A stretch of DNA of 64,000 bases from Chryseobacterium endalhagicum (GCF_016745235.1 NZ_JAELVM010000002.1:682001-746000); one strand, 5' to 3'. Counted from the first letter of the stretch, positions 44,080-54,985 are shown. A program made the numbers and translations. Notes: generated from the sequence alone by a model not told the origin.

Positions 44080-44217
44080 AAGAGGCCATCTCAAAAGTTA
44101 GATTTAATTTGGTTTTTTTCATTCCGGCCGGAGAAATCTCACATAAACACTTGTTTTAGGATTCTTCAATTTTAGTTTCGTTTCAATAAAGGAATGATGC
44201 TTTTGGGTGGCCCTCTT
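44080..44217. mobile_element. Possible MITE-like insert between susD and the MFS gene
   Basis: Left end AAGAGGCCATCTCAAAAG (44080-44097) and right end CTTTTGGGTGGCCCTCTT (44200-44217) are imperfect inverted repeats (about 15 of 18 with two gaps). No ORF inside. It could instead be a long weak hairpin that reduces read-through. Confidence 0.4.
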
Positions 44218-44240
44218 TTCTTTAGTATTTTAGTTTGAAT

Positions 44241-45527
44241 ATGGGAAACAACAGCTCTGAAACTCGTTTGGTAAAGCCGATCTTCTGGATATCAACATTA
44301 TATTTTGCAATGGGAATTCCCTTTGTAACCATTAATGCGGTTTCAGGGATTATGTATAAAGATATGGGGATTTCAGATTCCAAGATTACATTCTGGACCG
44401 CTCTGATTATGTTTTCCTGGACCTTAAAGCCTCTTTGGAGTCCTTTTCTGGAGATCTATAAAACAAAAAAGTTCTTTGTCGTAGCCACTCAGTTTGCCAT
44501 AGGAATTCTGTTCGCTCTGATTGCATTAAGCCTACCGATGCCTGATTTTTTCAAGTACAGCATCGCTCTTTTTGCCGTTGTGGCATTTTGCGGAGCTACT
44601 CATGACATTGCTGCGGACGGAACTTATATCAATTTTTTAACAAACAAAGAACAGGCAAAATATATTGGATGGCAGGGAGCTTTTTATAACCTGGCCAAGA
44701 TCATAAGCAGCGGGGTTCTGGTTTATTTCGCGGGAGTTTTGGAGAAAACAAAAGGAGTGACTAATGCCTGGATGATCATCATGGGAATTTACGGCCTTCT
44801 GTTTTTTGCTCTGGCAGTGTATCATTATGCTGTTTTACCCAAAGAAAATAAACAGGAAAAGCAGACCCAAAAAGCGGGCAATGTCCGTAAAGAACTGCTG
44901 GAGGTCATCACTTCTTTCTTCAAAAAAAAGAATATTATGTGGGCTGTGCTCTTCATTATTCTCTACCGTTTTGCAGAAGGATTTGCCATCAAAATTGCAC
45001 CTCTGTTTTTCAAGGCGCCAAGAACTTCCGGAGGACTTGGATTATCCACATCAGAGATTGGACTTATTTACGGAACATACGGTTCAGCGGCATTTATTCT
45101 GGGATCTGTTTTAGCAGGTTATTTTATCGCTGCGAGAGGACTGAAAAGATCATTGATCTGGCTGTGCTCTGCCTTTAATATTCCGTTTGTAGTCTATGCA
45201 TTGCTGGCTTATTTCCAGCCTACAGAACTGCTTCCGGTAGGTGTTGCGGTTGTCGTGGAATATTTCGGCTATGGGTTCGGATTTGTAGGTCTGATGCTTT
45301 ATATCATGCAGCAGATTGCACCCGGCGAGCACAAAACAGCTCATTACGCATTTGCCACAGGCATTATGAACCTCGGGGTCATGATTCCCGGAATGTTCAG
45401 CGGGATGATCAGCGACTGGGTGGGCTACAAAATGTTCTTCATCTGGGTTCTGATCGCTACCATACCTGCTTTTATAGTCACATGGCTTGTTCCGTTTTCC
45501 TATCCTGAAAAACTAAAAGAAGACTAA
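44241..45527 (+). CDS. MFS transporter, probably for a glycan-derived sugar
   Basis: 428 residues from ATG at 44241 ([10 protein letters not shown]); a TTG 6 bp upstream is possible but unneeded. Twelve hydrophobic segments, with AmpG-like features ([20 protein letters not shown]). Inner membrane. Placed between SusD and GH130, it most likely brings a small product such as Man-GlcNAc or mannose into the cytoplasm, where the GH130 phosphorylase would act. Confidence 0.88.
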   Translation: MGNNSSETRLVKPIFWISTLYFAMGIPFVTINAVSGIMYKDMGISDSKITFWTALIMFSWTLKPLWSPFLEIYKTKKFFVVATQFAIGILFALIALSLPMPDFFKYSIALFAVVAFCGATHDIAADGTYINFLTNKEQAKYIGWQGAFYNLAKIISSGVLVYFAGVLEKTKGVTNAWMIIMGIYGLLFFALAVYHYAVLPKENKQEKQTQKAGNVRKELLEVITSFFKKKNIMWAVLFIILYRFAEGFAIKIAPLFFKAPRTSGGLGLSTSEIGLIYGTYGSAAFILGSVLAGYFIAARGLKRSLIWLCSAFNIPFVVYALLAYFQPTELLPVGVAVVVEYFGYGFGFVGLMLYIMQQIAPGEHKTAHYAFATGIMNLGVMIPGMFSGMISDWVGYKMFFIWVLIATIPAFIVTWLVPFSYPEKLKED

Positions 45528-45570
45528 ATCATTCATTAAACATATTAAACAAAAAGTAAAAAAATACTTT

Positions 45571-46542
45571 ATGACATTTCAACCAGCAAAGATCCCTTGG
45601 CAGGATCGTCCGGAAGGCGGCCATGATATTATGTGGCGTTACTCTGCAAATCCGATCATCAACAGATACGCGATCCCTACATCCAACAGCATTTTCAACA
45701 GTGCAGTGGTTCCTTTTGAGGATGGTTTCGCGGGCGTTTTCCGCTGCGATAACAAAGCGGTACAGATGAATATTTTTGCAGGTTTCAGTAAGGATGGGAT
45801 CAATTGGGAGATCAATCATGACCCTATTGATATGAAGGCCGGAAATACCGAAATGATAGAATCGGATTATAAATATGACCCCCGTGTTGCCTTTATAGAA
45901 GACCGTTACTGGATTACATGGTGCAACGGTTATAACGGACCTACCATCGGAATTGCCTATACATTTGATTTTAAAGAATTCTTTCAGTGCGAAAATGCAT
46001 TCCTGCCCTTCAACAGAAACGGCGTTCTTTTCCCTGAAAAAATAGACGGTAAATATGCCATGCTGAGCAGACCGAGCGATAACGGACATACCCCTTTCGG
46101 AGATATCTACATCAGCTACAGTCCGGATATGAAATATTGGGGCGAGCACAGATGTGTCATGAAAGTGTCGCCGTTTGAAGACAGCGCGTGGCAGTGTACG
46201 AAAATAGGAGCGGGACCTGTTCCTATAAGAACGGAAGAAGGCTGGCTGCTTTTCTATCACGGAGTAATCAATACCTGCAGAGGATTCAGATATTCTATGG
46301 GAGCAGCACTGCTTGATCTTGAAGATCCGTCTAAAGTACTGTACCGTACAAAGCCGTATCTGCTGGCTCCTGCAGAACTGTATGAGCTTACAGGAGATAT
46401 TCCGAATGTGGTTTTCCCATGTGCAGCACTTTCCGAAGGAGATAAAGTGACTGTTTACTATGGCGCCGCAGATACCGTGGTGGCCATGGCATTTGGATAT
46501 ATTTCAGAAATTATTGATTTTATGAAAAACAATTCGCTTTAA
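45571..46542 (+). CDS. GH130 beta-mannoside phosphorylase
   Basis: 323 residues, no signal peptide, so cytoplasmic. The five-bladed propeller family is recognisable by [63 protein letters not shown] and YHGV. GH130 enzymes cut beta-mannosides with phosphate. In an N-glycan locus the expected reaction is Man-beta1,4-GlcNAc plus phosphate giving mannose-1-phosphate and GlcNAc, as described for the Bacteroides member; that specificity is inferred from context. Confidence 0.9.
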   Translation: MTFQPAKIPWQDRPEGGHDIMWRYSANPIINRYAIPTSNSIFNSAVVPFEDGFAGVFRCDNKAVQMNIFAGFSKDGINWEINHDPIDMKAGNTEMIESDYKYDPRVAFIEDRYWITWCNGYNGPTIGIAYTFDFKEFFQCENAFLPFNRNGVLFPEKIDGKYAMLSRPSDNGHTPFGDIYISYSPDMKYWGEHRCVMKVSPFEDSAWQCTKIGAGPVPIRTEEGWLLFYHGVINTCRGFRYSMGAALLDLEDPSKVLYRTKPYLLAPAELYELTGDIPNVVFPCAALSEGDKVTVYYGAADTVVAMAFGYISEIIDFMKNNSL

Positions 46543-46665
46543 ACGGATTGAAAACTAAGAAAATAGGTTGGCAGAATTTATTTTCCCGTTCGTTGAAACC
46601 CATGCCAGGGCTTTTATATTGTTGAATAAACCCTTATCTTGAAGAATTTTTAAGATTTCCGTATT

Positions 46666-48906
46666 ATGATTATGAAAAAAGAACTTCTTGTATTTTTATT
46701 AGTTACCCTGTTTTCAACCGGAGGAAATGCCCAGAAGCAAAAAGGCGACGTCCTTTCCTGGGTAGACCCTTTCATTGGAACAGGAGGGCATGGTCATACA
46801 TTTCCGGGAGCCACCACACCGTTCGGAATGATCCAGCTCAGTCCGGATCAGAATACCAAAAGCGGTGACTGGGACTGGTGCTCCGGATACCATTACAGCA
46901 GTAAAACCATCATGGGTTTCAGCCATAACCACCTGAGTGGAACAGGCTGGGCAGATCTTGGAGATATCCTGGTGATGCCGACAACCGGGAAAATAAAGAT
47001 GCTTCCGGGCTCAGAAGACAAACCGGAAAGCGGCTACCGCTCAACATTCACTCACGAAAAAGAAACCGCATCGCCGGGATATTATTCTGTGATGCTGGAC
47101 AGCTATGGAATTAAAGCTGAGCTTACGGCTTCTCCAAGAGTAGGATTTCATAAATATACCTTTCCAAAGACTGAAGAGGCTAACGTGATCATAGATCCTA
47201 TGAATAAGATCTTCGGAAATATTTACCACACACTCGTAAGTATTGAAGGAAACAACAAGATCAAAGGCTACTGCTACAGCAATGGCTGGGGCGGAAAAAG
47301 ATTCGCTTATTTCGTGATGGAATTTTCTAAACCTTTTAAATCTTACGGAACCTATTCAGAAGGGAAAATAAAAGAAAACGAAAAAATTGCATTGGCCAAA
47401 GATGCAAAAGCATTTGTAAGGTTTTCTACAGAAGAAAATGAAAGCATTGAAGTAAAAGTTTCCCTGTCTCCCGTAAGTACAGAAGGCGCACAGCAAAACT
47501 TTGATGCAGAAGCAACGAATGTAGATTTTGCCAAAGCTAAAGAAACAGCCCAGAATACCTGGAGAGACCTGATCAACAGATTCCAGGTGACAGGCGGAAC
47601 GGATGACCAGAGAAAAATTTTCTACACCGGAGTCTATCACACCTTTATTGCTCCCAATTTGTATATGGATACCAACGGAGATTATGTCGCCGCTCAGGAA
47701 AATATGAATACCAAATGGTTTACCAATTACAGCACCTATTCCTACTGGGATGGTTTCAGGGCTACACACCCGCTGCTGACCATTATGGATCAGAAACATA
47801 CCAAAGAATTTGCGAACTCCCTGATCAGCAGGTTTACAGACCGCAAAGATCATATGCCGATCTGGGAACTCTGCGGATATGATAATTTCTGTATGCTCGG
47901 ATATCACAGTGTATCAGTAATCTGGGATGCTATTTCCAAAGGAGTACCGGGAATTGATCACGAAAAAGCTTTTGCAGCCATGAAAGATGCTTCTTTAACG
48001 GACAAAATGAGCAGCAGCGATGGCGGCGGAGGGCTTAATGATTATATTAAATTAGGCTATACACCATCAGAAAACGGAGCTTCAGTTTCTGCAACACTGG
48101 AATACGCCTATGATGACTGGTGCATCCAGCAGCTTGCCGAAAAACTGGGCAAAAAAGAAGAAGCAGAAGTGTATAAGAAACGTTCTATGAGCTTCCTTAA
48201 TACATTCAACAAAGAAAATAACCATTTCTGGCCAAGACAGAAAAACGGGGAATTTATTCCTGATTTTAAATTAAATGACTGGAAAAAACTGCAGCCGCAC
48301 TGGGTTTCCGGAAATATCTGGGCGTATGACTTCTTTGTTCCTCACCAGATTGATGAAATGATGAATCTGTACGGCGGAAAGAAAGGCTTTGAAGAAAAGC
48401 TGGATAAAACCTTTACCGAAGCTTTAAAAATGGAAGGCGAGCAGCATGTGGATATTTCAGGATTTATTGGGTCTTTAGGATTTGGTGACGAGCCGGGGCA
48501 TCATGTTCCTTACCTGTATAATTATGCGGGAAGTCCTTACAAAACCCAGAAAATGGTGAAATTCATCCGCGACAATATGTACGCTGCAAAACCGGACGGA
48601 ATTGTAAACAACGAAGACTGCGGCCAGATGTCTGCCTGGTATATTTTCTCATCACTAGGATTTTATCCTGTGACACCGGGAAAACCTGTATACGCGATCG
48701 GGGCGCCTCAATTCCCGAAAGTGGCTTTAAAGCTTGAAAACGGAAAAACCTTTACAGTAACTGCTGATAAAATCTCAGATAAAAACATTTATGTACAGAA
48801 AATGTTCCTGAACGGGAAAGAATTCAAAAGCTGGGAGATCAGTCACAGCGATATCATGAATGGCGGAGAACTGAAATTCGTAATGGGAAGCAAGCCTGTA
48901 AAATAA
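46666..48906 (+). CDS. GH92 alpha-mannosidase, copy 1
   Basis: 746 residues, with a signal peptide ending GGNAQ. GH92 marks are present: VDPFIGTGGHGHTFPGA, PFGMIQLSPD, YSYWDGFRATHPLL, GDEPGHHVPYLYNYAG (607-622) and NNEDCGQMSAWYIFSSLG. These Ca2+-dependent inverting enzymes remove alpha-linked mannose. It is probably periplasmic. The GDEPGHH segment, intact here, is altered in copy 2, so the two likely differ in linkage preference. Confidence 0.93.
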   Translation: MIMKKELLVFLLVTLFSTGGNAQKQKGDVLSWVDPFIGTGGHGHTFPGATTPFGMIQLSPDQNTKSGDWDWCSGYHYSSKTIMGFSHNHLSGTGWADLGDILVMPTTGKIKMLPGSEDKPESGYRSTFTHEKETASPGYYSVMLDSYGIKAELTASPRVGFHKYTFPKTEEANVIIDPMNKIFGNIYHTLVSIEGNNKIKGYCYSNGWGGKRFAYFVMEFSKPFKSYGTYSEGKIKENEKIALAKDAKAFVRFSTEENESIEVKVSLSPVSTEGAQQNFDAEATNVDFAKAKETAQNTWRDLINRFQVTGGTDDQRKIFYTGVYHTFIAPNLYMDTNGDYVAAQENMNTKWFTNYSTYSYWDGFRATHPLLTIMDQKHTKEFANSLISRFTDRKDHMPIWELCGYDNFCMLGYHSVSVIWDAISKGVPGIDHEKAFAAMKDASLTDKMSSSDGGGGLNDYIKLGYTPSENGASVSATLEYAYDDWCIQQLAEKLGKKEEAEVYKKRSMSFLNTFNKENNHFWPRQKNGEFIPDFKLNDWKKLQPHWVSGNIWAYDFFVPHQIDEMMNLYGGKKGFEEKLDKTFTEALKMEGEQHVDISGFIGSLGFGDEPGHHVPYLYNYAGSPYKTQKMVKFIRDNMYAAKPDGIVNNEDCGQMSAWYIFSSLGFYPVTPGKPVYAIGAPQFPKVALKLENGKTFTVTADKISDKNIYVQKMFLNGKEFKSWEISHSDIMNGGELKFVMGSKPVK

Positions 48907-48938
48907 ATCAATAAAAAAATAACGAAACAAAAAGTATA

Positions 48939-50366
48939 ATGGAAAGGAGAAATTTTATAAAGACAAGTGCACTGGCCGGAGCGGGACTGCTGTTTACCCA
49001 AAATGTTTTTGCAAAAACACTGGGTGCAGAAGATTTCCCGGTGGTACGTGTTCCAAAAGATAAAAGACATTTTACCAGTGAAGCCGTAGAAAGTGCGATT
49101 GCCGCTTTTAAAAAGAAAGTAAAAAATAAAGAACTTGTCTGGTTATTCGAAAACTGTTTCCCCAATACATTAGATACTACTGTTTTTTATAAAGAAACCA
49201 ACGGAACTCCGGATACCTACGTTATTACGGGAGACATCGATGCCATGTGGCTTCGTGACAGCTCTGCACAGGTTTTCCCTTATCTGCAGTTCTCTAAGAA
49301 AGACGAAAAACTACATCAGCTGATCTCAGGAGTGATTCACAAACAGACGGAATTCATCCTGAAAGATCCATATGCCAATGCTTTTTATAACGACGAAAAT
49401 AAAATAAGCAAATGGAAAGAATACGATCACACAGATATGAAACCCGGTATTCACGAAAGAAAGTGGGAAATAGATTCACTGTGCTATCCTATCCGTCTTG
49501 CTTACCATTTCTGGAAAACAACGGGTGATACCAAACCGTTCGACAGCAGCTGGCTGCAGGGAATTAAACTGACTTTGCAGACGTTTAAAGAACAGCAGAG
49601 AAAAACAGACCTTGGACCTTACAAGTTCGAGCGTACCACAGCCTGGGCTACCGATGGAATTCCAATGGGAGGCTACGGTTACCCAACCAATCCTGTGGGA
49701 CTGATCAATTCTATGTTCCGTCCGAGTGATGATGCTACGATCTACGCTTTTCTGATTCCTTCCAATCTGTTCGCTGTAGTAAGCTTACGCCAGGCAGCAG
49801 AGATGGTTTCAAAGATCAAAAACGAGCAGGTACTGGCCCAGCAGCTTAACAGTCTGGCTGATGAGGTAGATGGTGCCATTAAGAAATACGGAATTTATGA
49901 TCATCCTGAATACGGAAAAATTTATGCTTTTGAAACCAATGGATTCGGAAGCTACAACCTGATGGATGATGCCAACTGCCCGAGCCTGCTTGGATTACCT
50001 TATCTGGGCGCAGTGAAAGCAGATGATCCGGTTTACGTGAATACCAGAAAATATGTCTGGTCAAAAGATAATCCATTCTTTTTCAAAGGAAAGCTGGCTG
50101 AAGGAATTGGCGGTCCCCATATTGGTCTTGATATGATCTGGCCGATGAGTATCATCATGAAAGCCCTTACTTCCAATGACAAGAAAGAGATCAAATGGTG
50201 CATAGACACTTTACAGAAAACCCATGGAGGAACCGGATTCATGCACGAATCTTTCCACAAGGACAACGATAAGAAATTTACCAGAGAATGGTTTGCGTGG
50301 GCCAACACGCTGTTTGGAGAACTGTTATGGGAGACCTTTAACAAGAATCCTGACCTGCTGACTTAA
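48939..50366 (+). CDS. GH125 exo-alpha-1,6-mannosidase
   Basis: 475 residues. The N-terminus MERRNFIKTSALAGAGLL is a Tat-type signal (RRNFIK), so it should be exported folded to the periplasm. Family signature stretches include TGDIDAMWLRDSSAQVFPYL, SRKWEIDSLCYPIRLA-like sequence and MGGYGYPTNPVGLINSMFRPSDD. GH125 enzymes remove alpha-1,6-linked mannose, the branch left after GH92 trimming. Confidence 0.92.
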   Translation: MERRNFIKTSALAGAGLLFTQNVFAKTLGAEDFPVVRVPKDKRHFTSEAVESAIAAFKKKVKNKELVWLFENCFPNTLDTTVFYKETNGTPDTYVITGDIDAMWLRDSSAQVFPYLQFSKKDEKLHQLISGVIHKQTEFILKDPYANAFYNDENKISKWKEYDHTDMKPGIHERKWEIDSLCYPIRLAYHFWKTTGDTKPFDSSWLQGIKLTLQTFKEQQRKTDLGPYKFERTTAWATDGIPMGGYGYPTNPVGLINSMFRPSDDATIYAFLIPSNLFAVVSLRQAAEMVSKIKNEQVLAQQLNSLADEVDGAIKKYGIYDHPEYGKIYAFETNGFGSYNLMDDANCPSLLGLPYLGAVKADDPVYVNTRKYVWSKDNPFFFKGKLAEGIGGPHIGLDMIWPMSIIMKALTSNDKKEIKWCIDTLQKTHGGTGFMHESFHKDNDKKFTREWFAWANTLFGELLWETFNKNPDLLT

Positions 50367-50400
50367 GGTTATTACCGTATAACACCAAATACAAAACGTA

Positions 50401-52725
50401 ATGGAAAAGAACAAAACTTTTACGCCTGTAGAACAGTCATTTTTAAATGATGTTCCACGCAACAATAAGGTAAATGTTCCCTATATCGTTGTAGATAACT
50501 TTCCAAATTTAGGGATGCTTACAGCCCTGCGCTTCCTGGAGTGGGTTCATGAAAACCCGGCCGGAGTCATCAGTCTTCCTACGGGTAAAACGCCGGAATA
50601 TTTTATTTTCTGGACGAAACATATCCTTGAAAACTGGGACAGCGAAAGCATCCTTGAACTGAGGAATAGGCATGGATTGATGTTTCAGGATAAACCTTCA
50701 CTGGCAGATCTTTATTTTGTTCAGATTGATGAATTTTATCCGATACAGTCGTCGCAGGCGAACAGCTTTTACCATTACGTCAACAAATATTATATAGAAG
50801 GTTTTGGACTCAAACGTGAAAATGCACTTTTGATCAATTCCAATGAAATTCCTTTAGCAGAAGGCAGGAATTTTGAAGAAATTTTCCCAGATAATAAAGT
50901 AAATCAGGAACTGAGATACCGCGAAGCACAGAATGCTCTTGAAAAACTACAGAAAGAATCTATTTTCTTAATTGATAACTGGTGCTCGGAATATGAGGAG
51001 AAGATCCGCGGATTGGGAGGAATAGGTTTTTTTCTGGGCGGAATAGGTCCCGATGGGCATATCGCTTTCAATATTAAAGGTTCCGATCCGTACTCTACCA
51101 CACGGCTTACCTCCACCAATTTTGAAACCCAGGCGGTGGCAGCAGGAGATCTCGGAGGGATCGAAATTTCAAAGGAAAGGCTGGTGATTACCATTGGTCT
51201 GGAAACCATTACCCATAACAAAAACGCCGTAGCCATTATTTTCGCGGCAGGAGAAGCAAAAGCTCCCGTGATCAAAAATGCGCTTGAGCTTCCGCCATCC
51301 AACCTGTATCCGGCCTCTGTTCTTGCAGGGCTTCCGAATGGAAGATTCTACATCACATTGGGAGCGGCAGGGATGCTGAATGATTATATTGATGATTACT
51401 ACCGTTCCGGCACCTGGTCACAGGAAAAAACAGACAAAGCCGTCATGTCCCTGACCCGCAAACTGAATAAATATGCGGAACATCTGACATTGGATGATCT
51501 CAGAGAAGATCAGTATACACAGCTTATTCCCGGTCTTGACGAACATACCGTTCAATCTGTCATTGATTCCATTAACGGAAAAATCAAAAAAGGAACAGAA
51601 AGACTCAGCAGCGAAGTTTTTTACCATACCGGACCGCATCATGATGATATTTCCTTAGGGTTGCTGCCTTACATCCACTATCAGTCGCGTAATGAGACCA
51701 ATGCATCCCATTATTCGGTTCTTACCTCAGGATTTACGGCGGTTACCAATAAATTTCTGATAAAAATTCTGAACGATACCCTTTCTTTTGTGAAGAAAGA
51801 CGAAATAGAAATGCTTCAGTACCCGGATTTTTTTGAGGCAGGCTATAAAAATAAAAAAGATAAAGACGTTTACCATTACCTGATCAATATTGCCTCTGGA
51901 AATGCTTACGAAAGATCGAGAGCCGTTTCCCACAGAATGGTAAGGAATATTGTGGAGCTCTGGACCCTTAAAAACAGACAGGATCTGGAAATCAGGATCA
52001 GCGAAATCATCACTGCCGTGAATTTCAGCTATGACGGGCAAAACCCTGAGCCGAAGATCCAGACCTTAAAAGGAATGATCCGTGAATATGAAGAAGAGCT
52101 GGTATGGGCCCACTTCGGAGTGAGAACCAAAAATGTTCATCATTTGAGACTTGGATTCTATACCGGAGCAATTTTTACCGAGAAACCCAACCGGGAAAGA
52201 GATGTGATCCCAATCCTCAAACAGCTGCGGGACATCAATCCTACCGTAATCAGCCTGGCATTTGATCCCGAAGGCAGCGGTCCCGACACCCATTACAAAG
52301 TTCTGCAGGCGATAGCTGAAGCTGTAAGAGAATGGGGCAAGGAAAAAGATCTTTCAAATATTAAAATCTGGGGGTACAGAAATGTTTGGTACCAGTTTAA
52401 TGCAGCGGATGTTACCCATATTTTCCCCGTATCGCTGAACGCCATGAGTACCATGGATGAAAGCTTTACCAACAGCTACATGAGCCAGGTGGATGCTTCG
52501 TTCCCAAGCTACCGTTACGATGGAAAATTCAGTCATCTTTCCATTCAGACGTGGGTAGAGCAGCTGAAAGATGTTCAGTTGGTTTTAGGAAAACCTTATT
52601 TCTACGACAATGAAAGTCCGCGTCTCAGGGCAACCCATGGTCTGCTCTTTTTCAAAGAAATGGATGTGGAAGAATTTTTGAAATCGGCCCGCGAGCTGGA
52701 AAAGTCAACGGAAGGAGCGTTCTAG
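50401..52725 (+). CDS. nagB: Glucosamine-6-phosphate deaminase fused to PIG-L-type deacetylase domain
   Basis: 774 residues, no signal peptide. Residues about 35-360 form the NagB domain (SLPTGKTPEYF, VQIDEFYPI, and the active-site loop GGIGPDGHIAFN at 213-224). From about 400 a second domain matches the PIG-L/LmbE zinc de-N-acetylases: GPHHDDISLG (His413/His414, Asp415, Asp416) and a later GPDTH (His631). Classical NagB is about 260-270 residues. Since no nagA is in the locus, the extra domain might deacetylate GlcNAc-6-phosphate ahead of deamination to fructose-6-phosphate; this is inference. Such long NagB forms occur in other Bacteroidota. Confidence 0.88.
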   Translation: MEKNKTFTPVEQSFLNDVPRNNKVNVPYIVVDNFPNLGMLTALRFLEWVHENPAGVISLPTGKTPEYFIFWTKHILENWDSESILELRNRHGLMFQDKPSLADLYFVQIDEFYPIQSSQANSFYHYVNKYYIEGFGLKRENALLINSNEIPLAEGRNFEEIFPDNKVNQELRYREAQNALEKLQKESIFLIDNWCSEYEEKIRGLGGIGFFLGGIGPDGHIAFNIKGSDPYSTTRLTSTNFETQAVAAGDLGGIEISKERLVITIGLETITHNKNAVAIIFAAGEAKAPVIKNALELPPSNLYPASVLAGLPNGRFYITLGAAGMLNDYIDDYYRSGTWSQEKTDKAVMSLTRKLNKYAEHLTLDDLREDQYTQLIPGLDEHTVQSVIDSINGKIKKGTERLSSEVFYHTGPHHDDISLGLLPYIHYQSRNETNASHYSVLTSGFTAVTNKFLIKILNDTLSFVKKDEIEMLQYPDFFEAGYKNKKDKDVYHYLINIASGNAYERSRAVSHRMVRNIVELWTLKNRQDLEIRISEIITAVNFSYDGQNPEPKIQTLKGMIREYEEELVWAHFGVRTKNVHHLRLGFYTGAIFTEKPNRERDVIPILKQLRDINPTVISLAFDPEGSGPDTHYKVLQAIAEAVREWGKEKDLSNIKIWGYRNVWYQFNAADVTHIFPVSLNAMSTMDESFTNSYMSQVDASFPSYRYDGKFSHLSIQTWVEQLKDVQLVLGKPYFYDNESPRLRATHGLLFFKEMDVEEFLKSARELEKSTEGAF

Positions 52726-52803
52726 TCTGTATTTATACTGCCAATTTAAATTTCAAAGATGAATTTTAGATAGTACCAAAAAACAACACTTTAAAAAAAC
52801 GAT

Positions 52804-54948
52804 ATGAAAAAAGCCATTACTCTTTTGATCGTAATGATCATCCATGCCATGCCTGTGCTTCATGCGCAGCAGCTTAGTCCTACGGGAATTTGCTATGTGG
52901 AAGTAAACAACAACAACCTCCTGAACGCGGGATCGTACAAATTGCAGACGTCCGGAAAGTATTTATTCAATGTCGTCAATATTTTTGCGGCGAATATCAA
53001 TTACGATACCAGCCGCAGCAGACCTTACCTGTACTGTAACAATAACGTTACGAAAGTACTGACCAATGCAGACACTTACATAAAGCCGCTTCAGGCCAAA
53101 GGAATGAAGGTAGTGCTTACCATTCTGGGAAATCATCAGGGTGCCGGCCTTTGTAACTTTCCGACCCGTGAAGCAGCCAAAGATTTTGCTCAGCAGCTTG
53201 CCCATACGGTCAATACCTATGGTCTTGACGGGATTGATTTTGATGATGAATATTCAGATTACGGACAAAACGGGACCGGCCAGCCAAATGCCAGTTCTTT
53301 CGTAATGCTTGTACAGGAATTAAAGGCTTTACTGCCTAATAAACTGATCACATTCTACTATTACGGACCTGCGGCTTCCAGACTTTCCTGGAACGGTCTA
53401 AGGGTAGGAGATTATGTAAACCACAGCTGGAATGCAAACTATGGAACTTTTTCAGCACCGAATGTTCCGCCGCTTACCAATGCACAAATCTCTCCTGCAG
53501 CGGTATGGATGGGAAATACTTCAAATTCTACGACCACAAGCCTGGCGACGCAGACAAAGAACGGCGGTTACGGAGTGTTCATGTGGTATGATCTTCACGG
53601 AACCAATGAAACATCACAGCTTTCAGCAGGAACGCAGACTTTATACGGAGAACAGACGGTTTTAAGCACACCTTTACAATCCTGGACGCAGGGAACCAAT
53701 TGCGATGCACCGATAGGGTTGTATACCAGCAATCTTACAGGAACAAGCGCCAAATTAAACTGGTCGGCAGTAGGAACCAATACGTATGATATAGATTATA
53801 AAACAGCAGCTTCTACAACATGGACGAATGCTGTAACGGCTACAACCACCACTTCAGTGACTATATCGGGATTAACCGCCGGTACAGAATATGACTGGAG
53901 AATCAGAACGAACTGCAGTGTAAAAAGTACGTATATTTTCGCTCCAAGATTCAAAAGTGAAACACCAACGACACCTACTGGTTCTACTTCACTTTCTCTG
54001 GATGGAAGCAGTGAATCCGGTGCGGCAGGAAACCTTAACTTAAGCGGATCTGCACTGTCTTTTGAAGGCTGGATCAAACCATCGTCTTTCAAATCCGGTT
54101 TTCCCTACATCTCTTCAATTATAGGAACAGAGGTAAGTACAGGAAATTCTGCTCTTTTGCGTTTAGGTGATGCCAGTCTTGCGAATAACAAACTTCAGTT
54201 CGTAATCAGCATTAACAATACATCACAGAAACTAGCGGGTACTACGGCATTAAATGCCAATACATGGTATCATGTTGCTGCTACCTATGACGGTTCTGCC
54301 ATGAAAATTTATATCAATGGTGTTCTTGATGCCAGCAGATCTCAAACGGGAAACATTACTTCCAATGGAGCGTTTAATGTAGGTTATGCCTACGATAGTT
54401 CCCGTAATTTTCAGGGAAAGATAGATGAGTTCAGAGTTTGGAAAAAAGCACTGACTCAGACGGAAATCAGCCAGAATATGTGTAATGTAACCGTTCCGGC
54501 TACTTCTCTTTCGGCCTACTGGAAATTTAATGAAGGCAGCGGGTCATCTGTTCAGGACAGTTCTGGAAATGGGGTTACACTTAGTCTTACAGGAGTTGAT
54601 GCTTCCAATTGGGGAACAGACTTACCTTGTGCAACGGGCACTCAAAAAATGGCTGGCGCAAGAACTCAGAAAGCGACAGGTCTTGAAGAAGTAACCGCTG
54701 AAAAGCAGATAAAATTATACCCGAATCCTTTAAGCACCTCTTCACCTCTTACCATTTCTATTCCTGAAGAATACAGCAATGGAAAATTAACGGTGTATCA
54801 TTTTAACGGAGGTCTTGTAGAAACAAAAACATTGAAGGCAGGAAATAATCAGTATGATTTTTCCTGGCTGACGATGGGGAATTATATCCTGCAGTTTGAA
54901 TCTCAGAACGGAGCTTTGAAACAGACAGAAAAATTAATTGTAAAATAA
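52804..54948 (+). CDS. GH18 endo-beta-N-acetylglucosaminidase (Endo F/H-like), copy 1
   Basis: 714 residues, with a signal peptide ending HAQ. The GH18 domain (about 25-295) carries the DxxDxDxE motif as DGIDFDDE with catalytic Glu149, and a DGIDFDDEYSDYG context like Endo H/F1. Then come a fibronectin type III domain (about 300-380), a LamG/concanavalin-like domain (about 395-570) and a T9SS sorting domain (LYPNPLSTSS to the end). It should be exported by T9SS and cut the GlcNAc-GlcNAc core of N-glycans on host glycoproteins. Confidence 0.92.
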   Translation: MKKAITLLIVMIIHAMPVLHAQQLSPTGICYVEVNNNNLLNAGSYKLQTSGKYLFNVVNIFAANINYDTSRSRPYLYCNNNVTKVLTNADTYIKPLQAKGMKVVLTILGNHQGAGLCNFPTREAAKDFAQQLAHTVNTYGLDGIDFDDEYSDYGQNGTGQPNASSFVMLVQELKALLPNKLITFYYYGPAASRLSWNGLRVGDYVNHSWNANYGTFSAPNVPPLTNAQISPAAVWMGNTSNSTTTSLATQTKNGGYGVFMWYDLHGTNETSQLSAGTQTLYGEQTVLSTPLQSWTQGTNCDAPIGLYTSNLTGTSAKLNWSAVGTNTYDIDYKTAASTTWTNAVTATTTTSVTISGLTAGTEYDWRIRTNCSVKSTYIFAPRFKSETPTTPTGSTSLSLDGSSESGAAGNLNLSGSALSFEGWIKPSSFKSGFPYISSIIGTEVSTGNSALLRLGDASLANNKLQFVISINNTSQKLAGTTALNANTWYHVAATYDGSAMKIYINGVLDASRSQTGNITSNGAFNVGYAYDSSRNFQGKIDEFRVWKKALTQTEISQNMCNVTVPATSLSAYWKFNEGSGSSVQDSSGNGVTLSLTGVDASNWGTDLPCATGTQKMAGARTQKATGLEEVTAEKQIKLYPNPLSTSSPLTISIPEEYSNGKLTVYHFNGGLVETKTLKAGNNQYDFSWLTMGNYILQFESQNGALKQTEKLIVK

Positions 54949-54952
54949 AACA

Positions 54953-54985
54953 TTCGGTCACCGGGCCGGAGGCCCGGTGACCGAA
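54953..54985. repeat. Perfect 15-3-15 GC-rich palindrome
   Basis: TTCGGTCACCGGGCC and GGCCCGGTGACCGAA around a GGA loop, in the 51-bp gap between the two GH18 genes. No T-run follows, so it is more likely a processing or RNA-stability hairpin, or a repeat unit, than a terminator. Confidence 0.85.

Noticed and set aside
45529..46260. 243-codon minus-strand frame opposite GH130
   Set aside because: Its length reflects the codon pattern of the GH130 gene on the other strand; the sequence has no recognisable domain.
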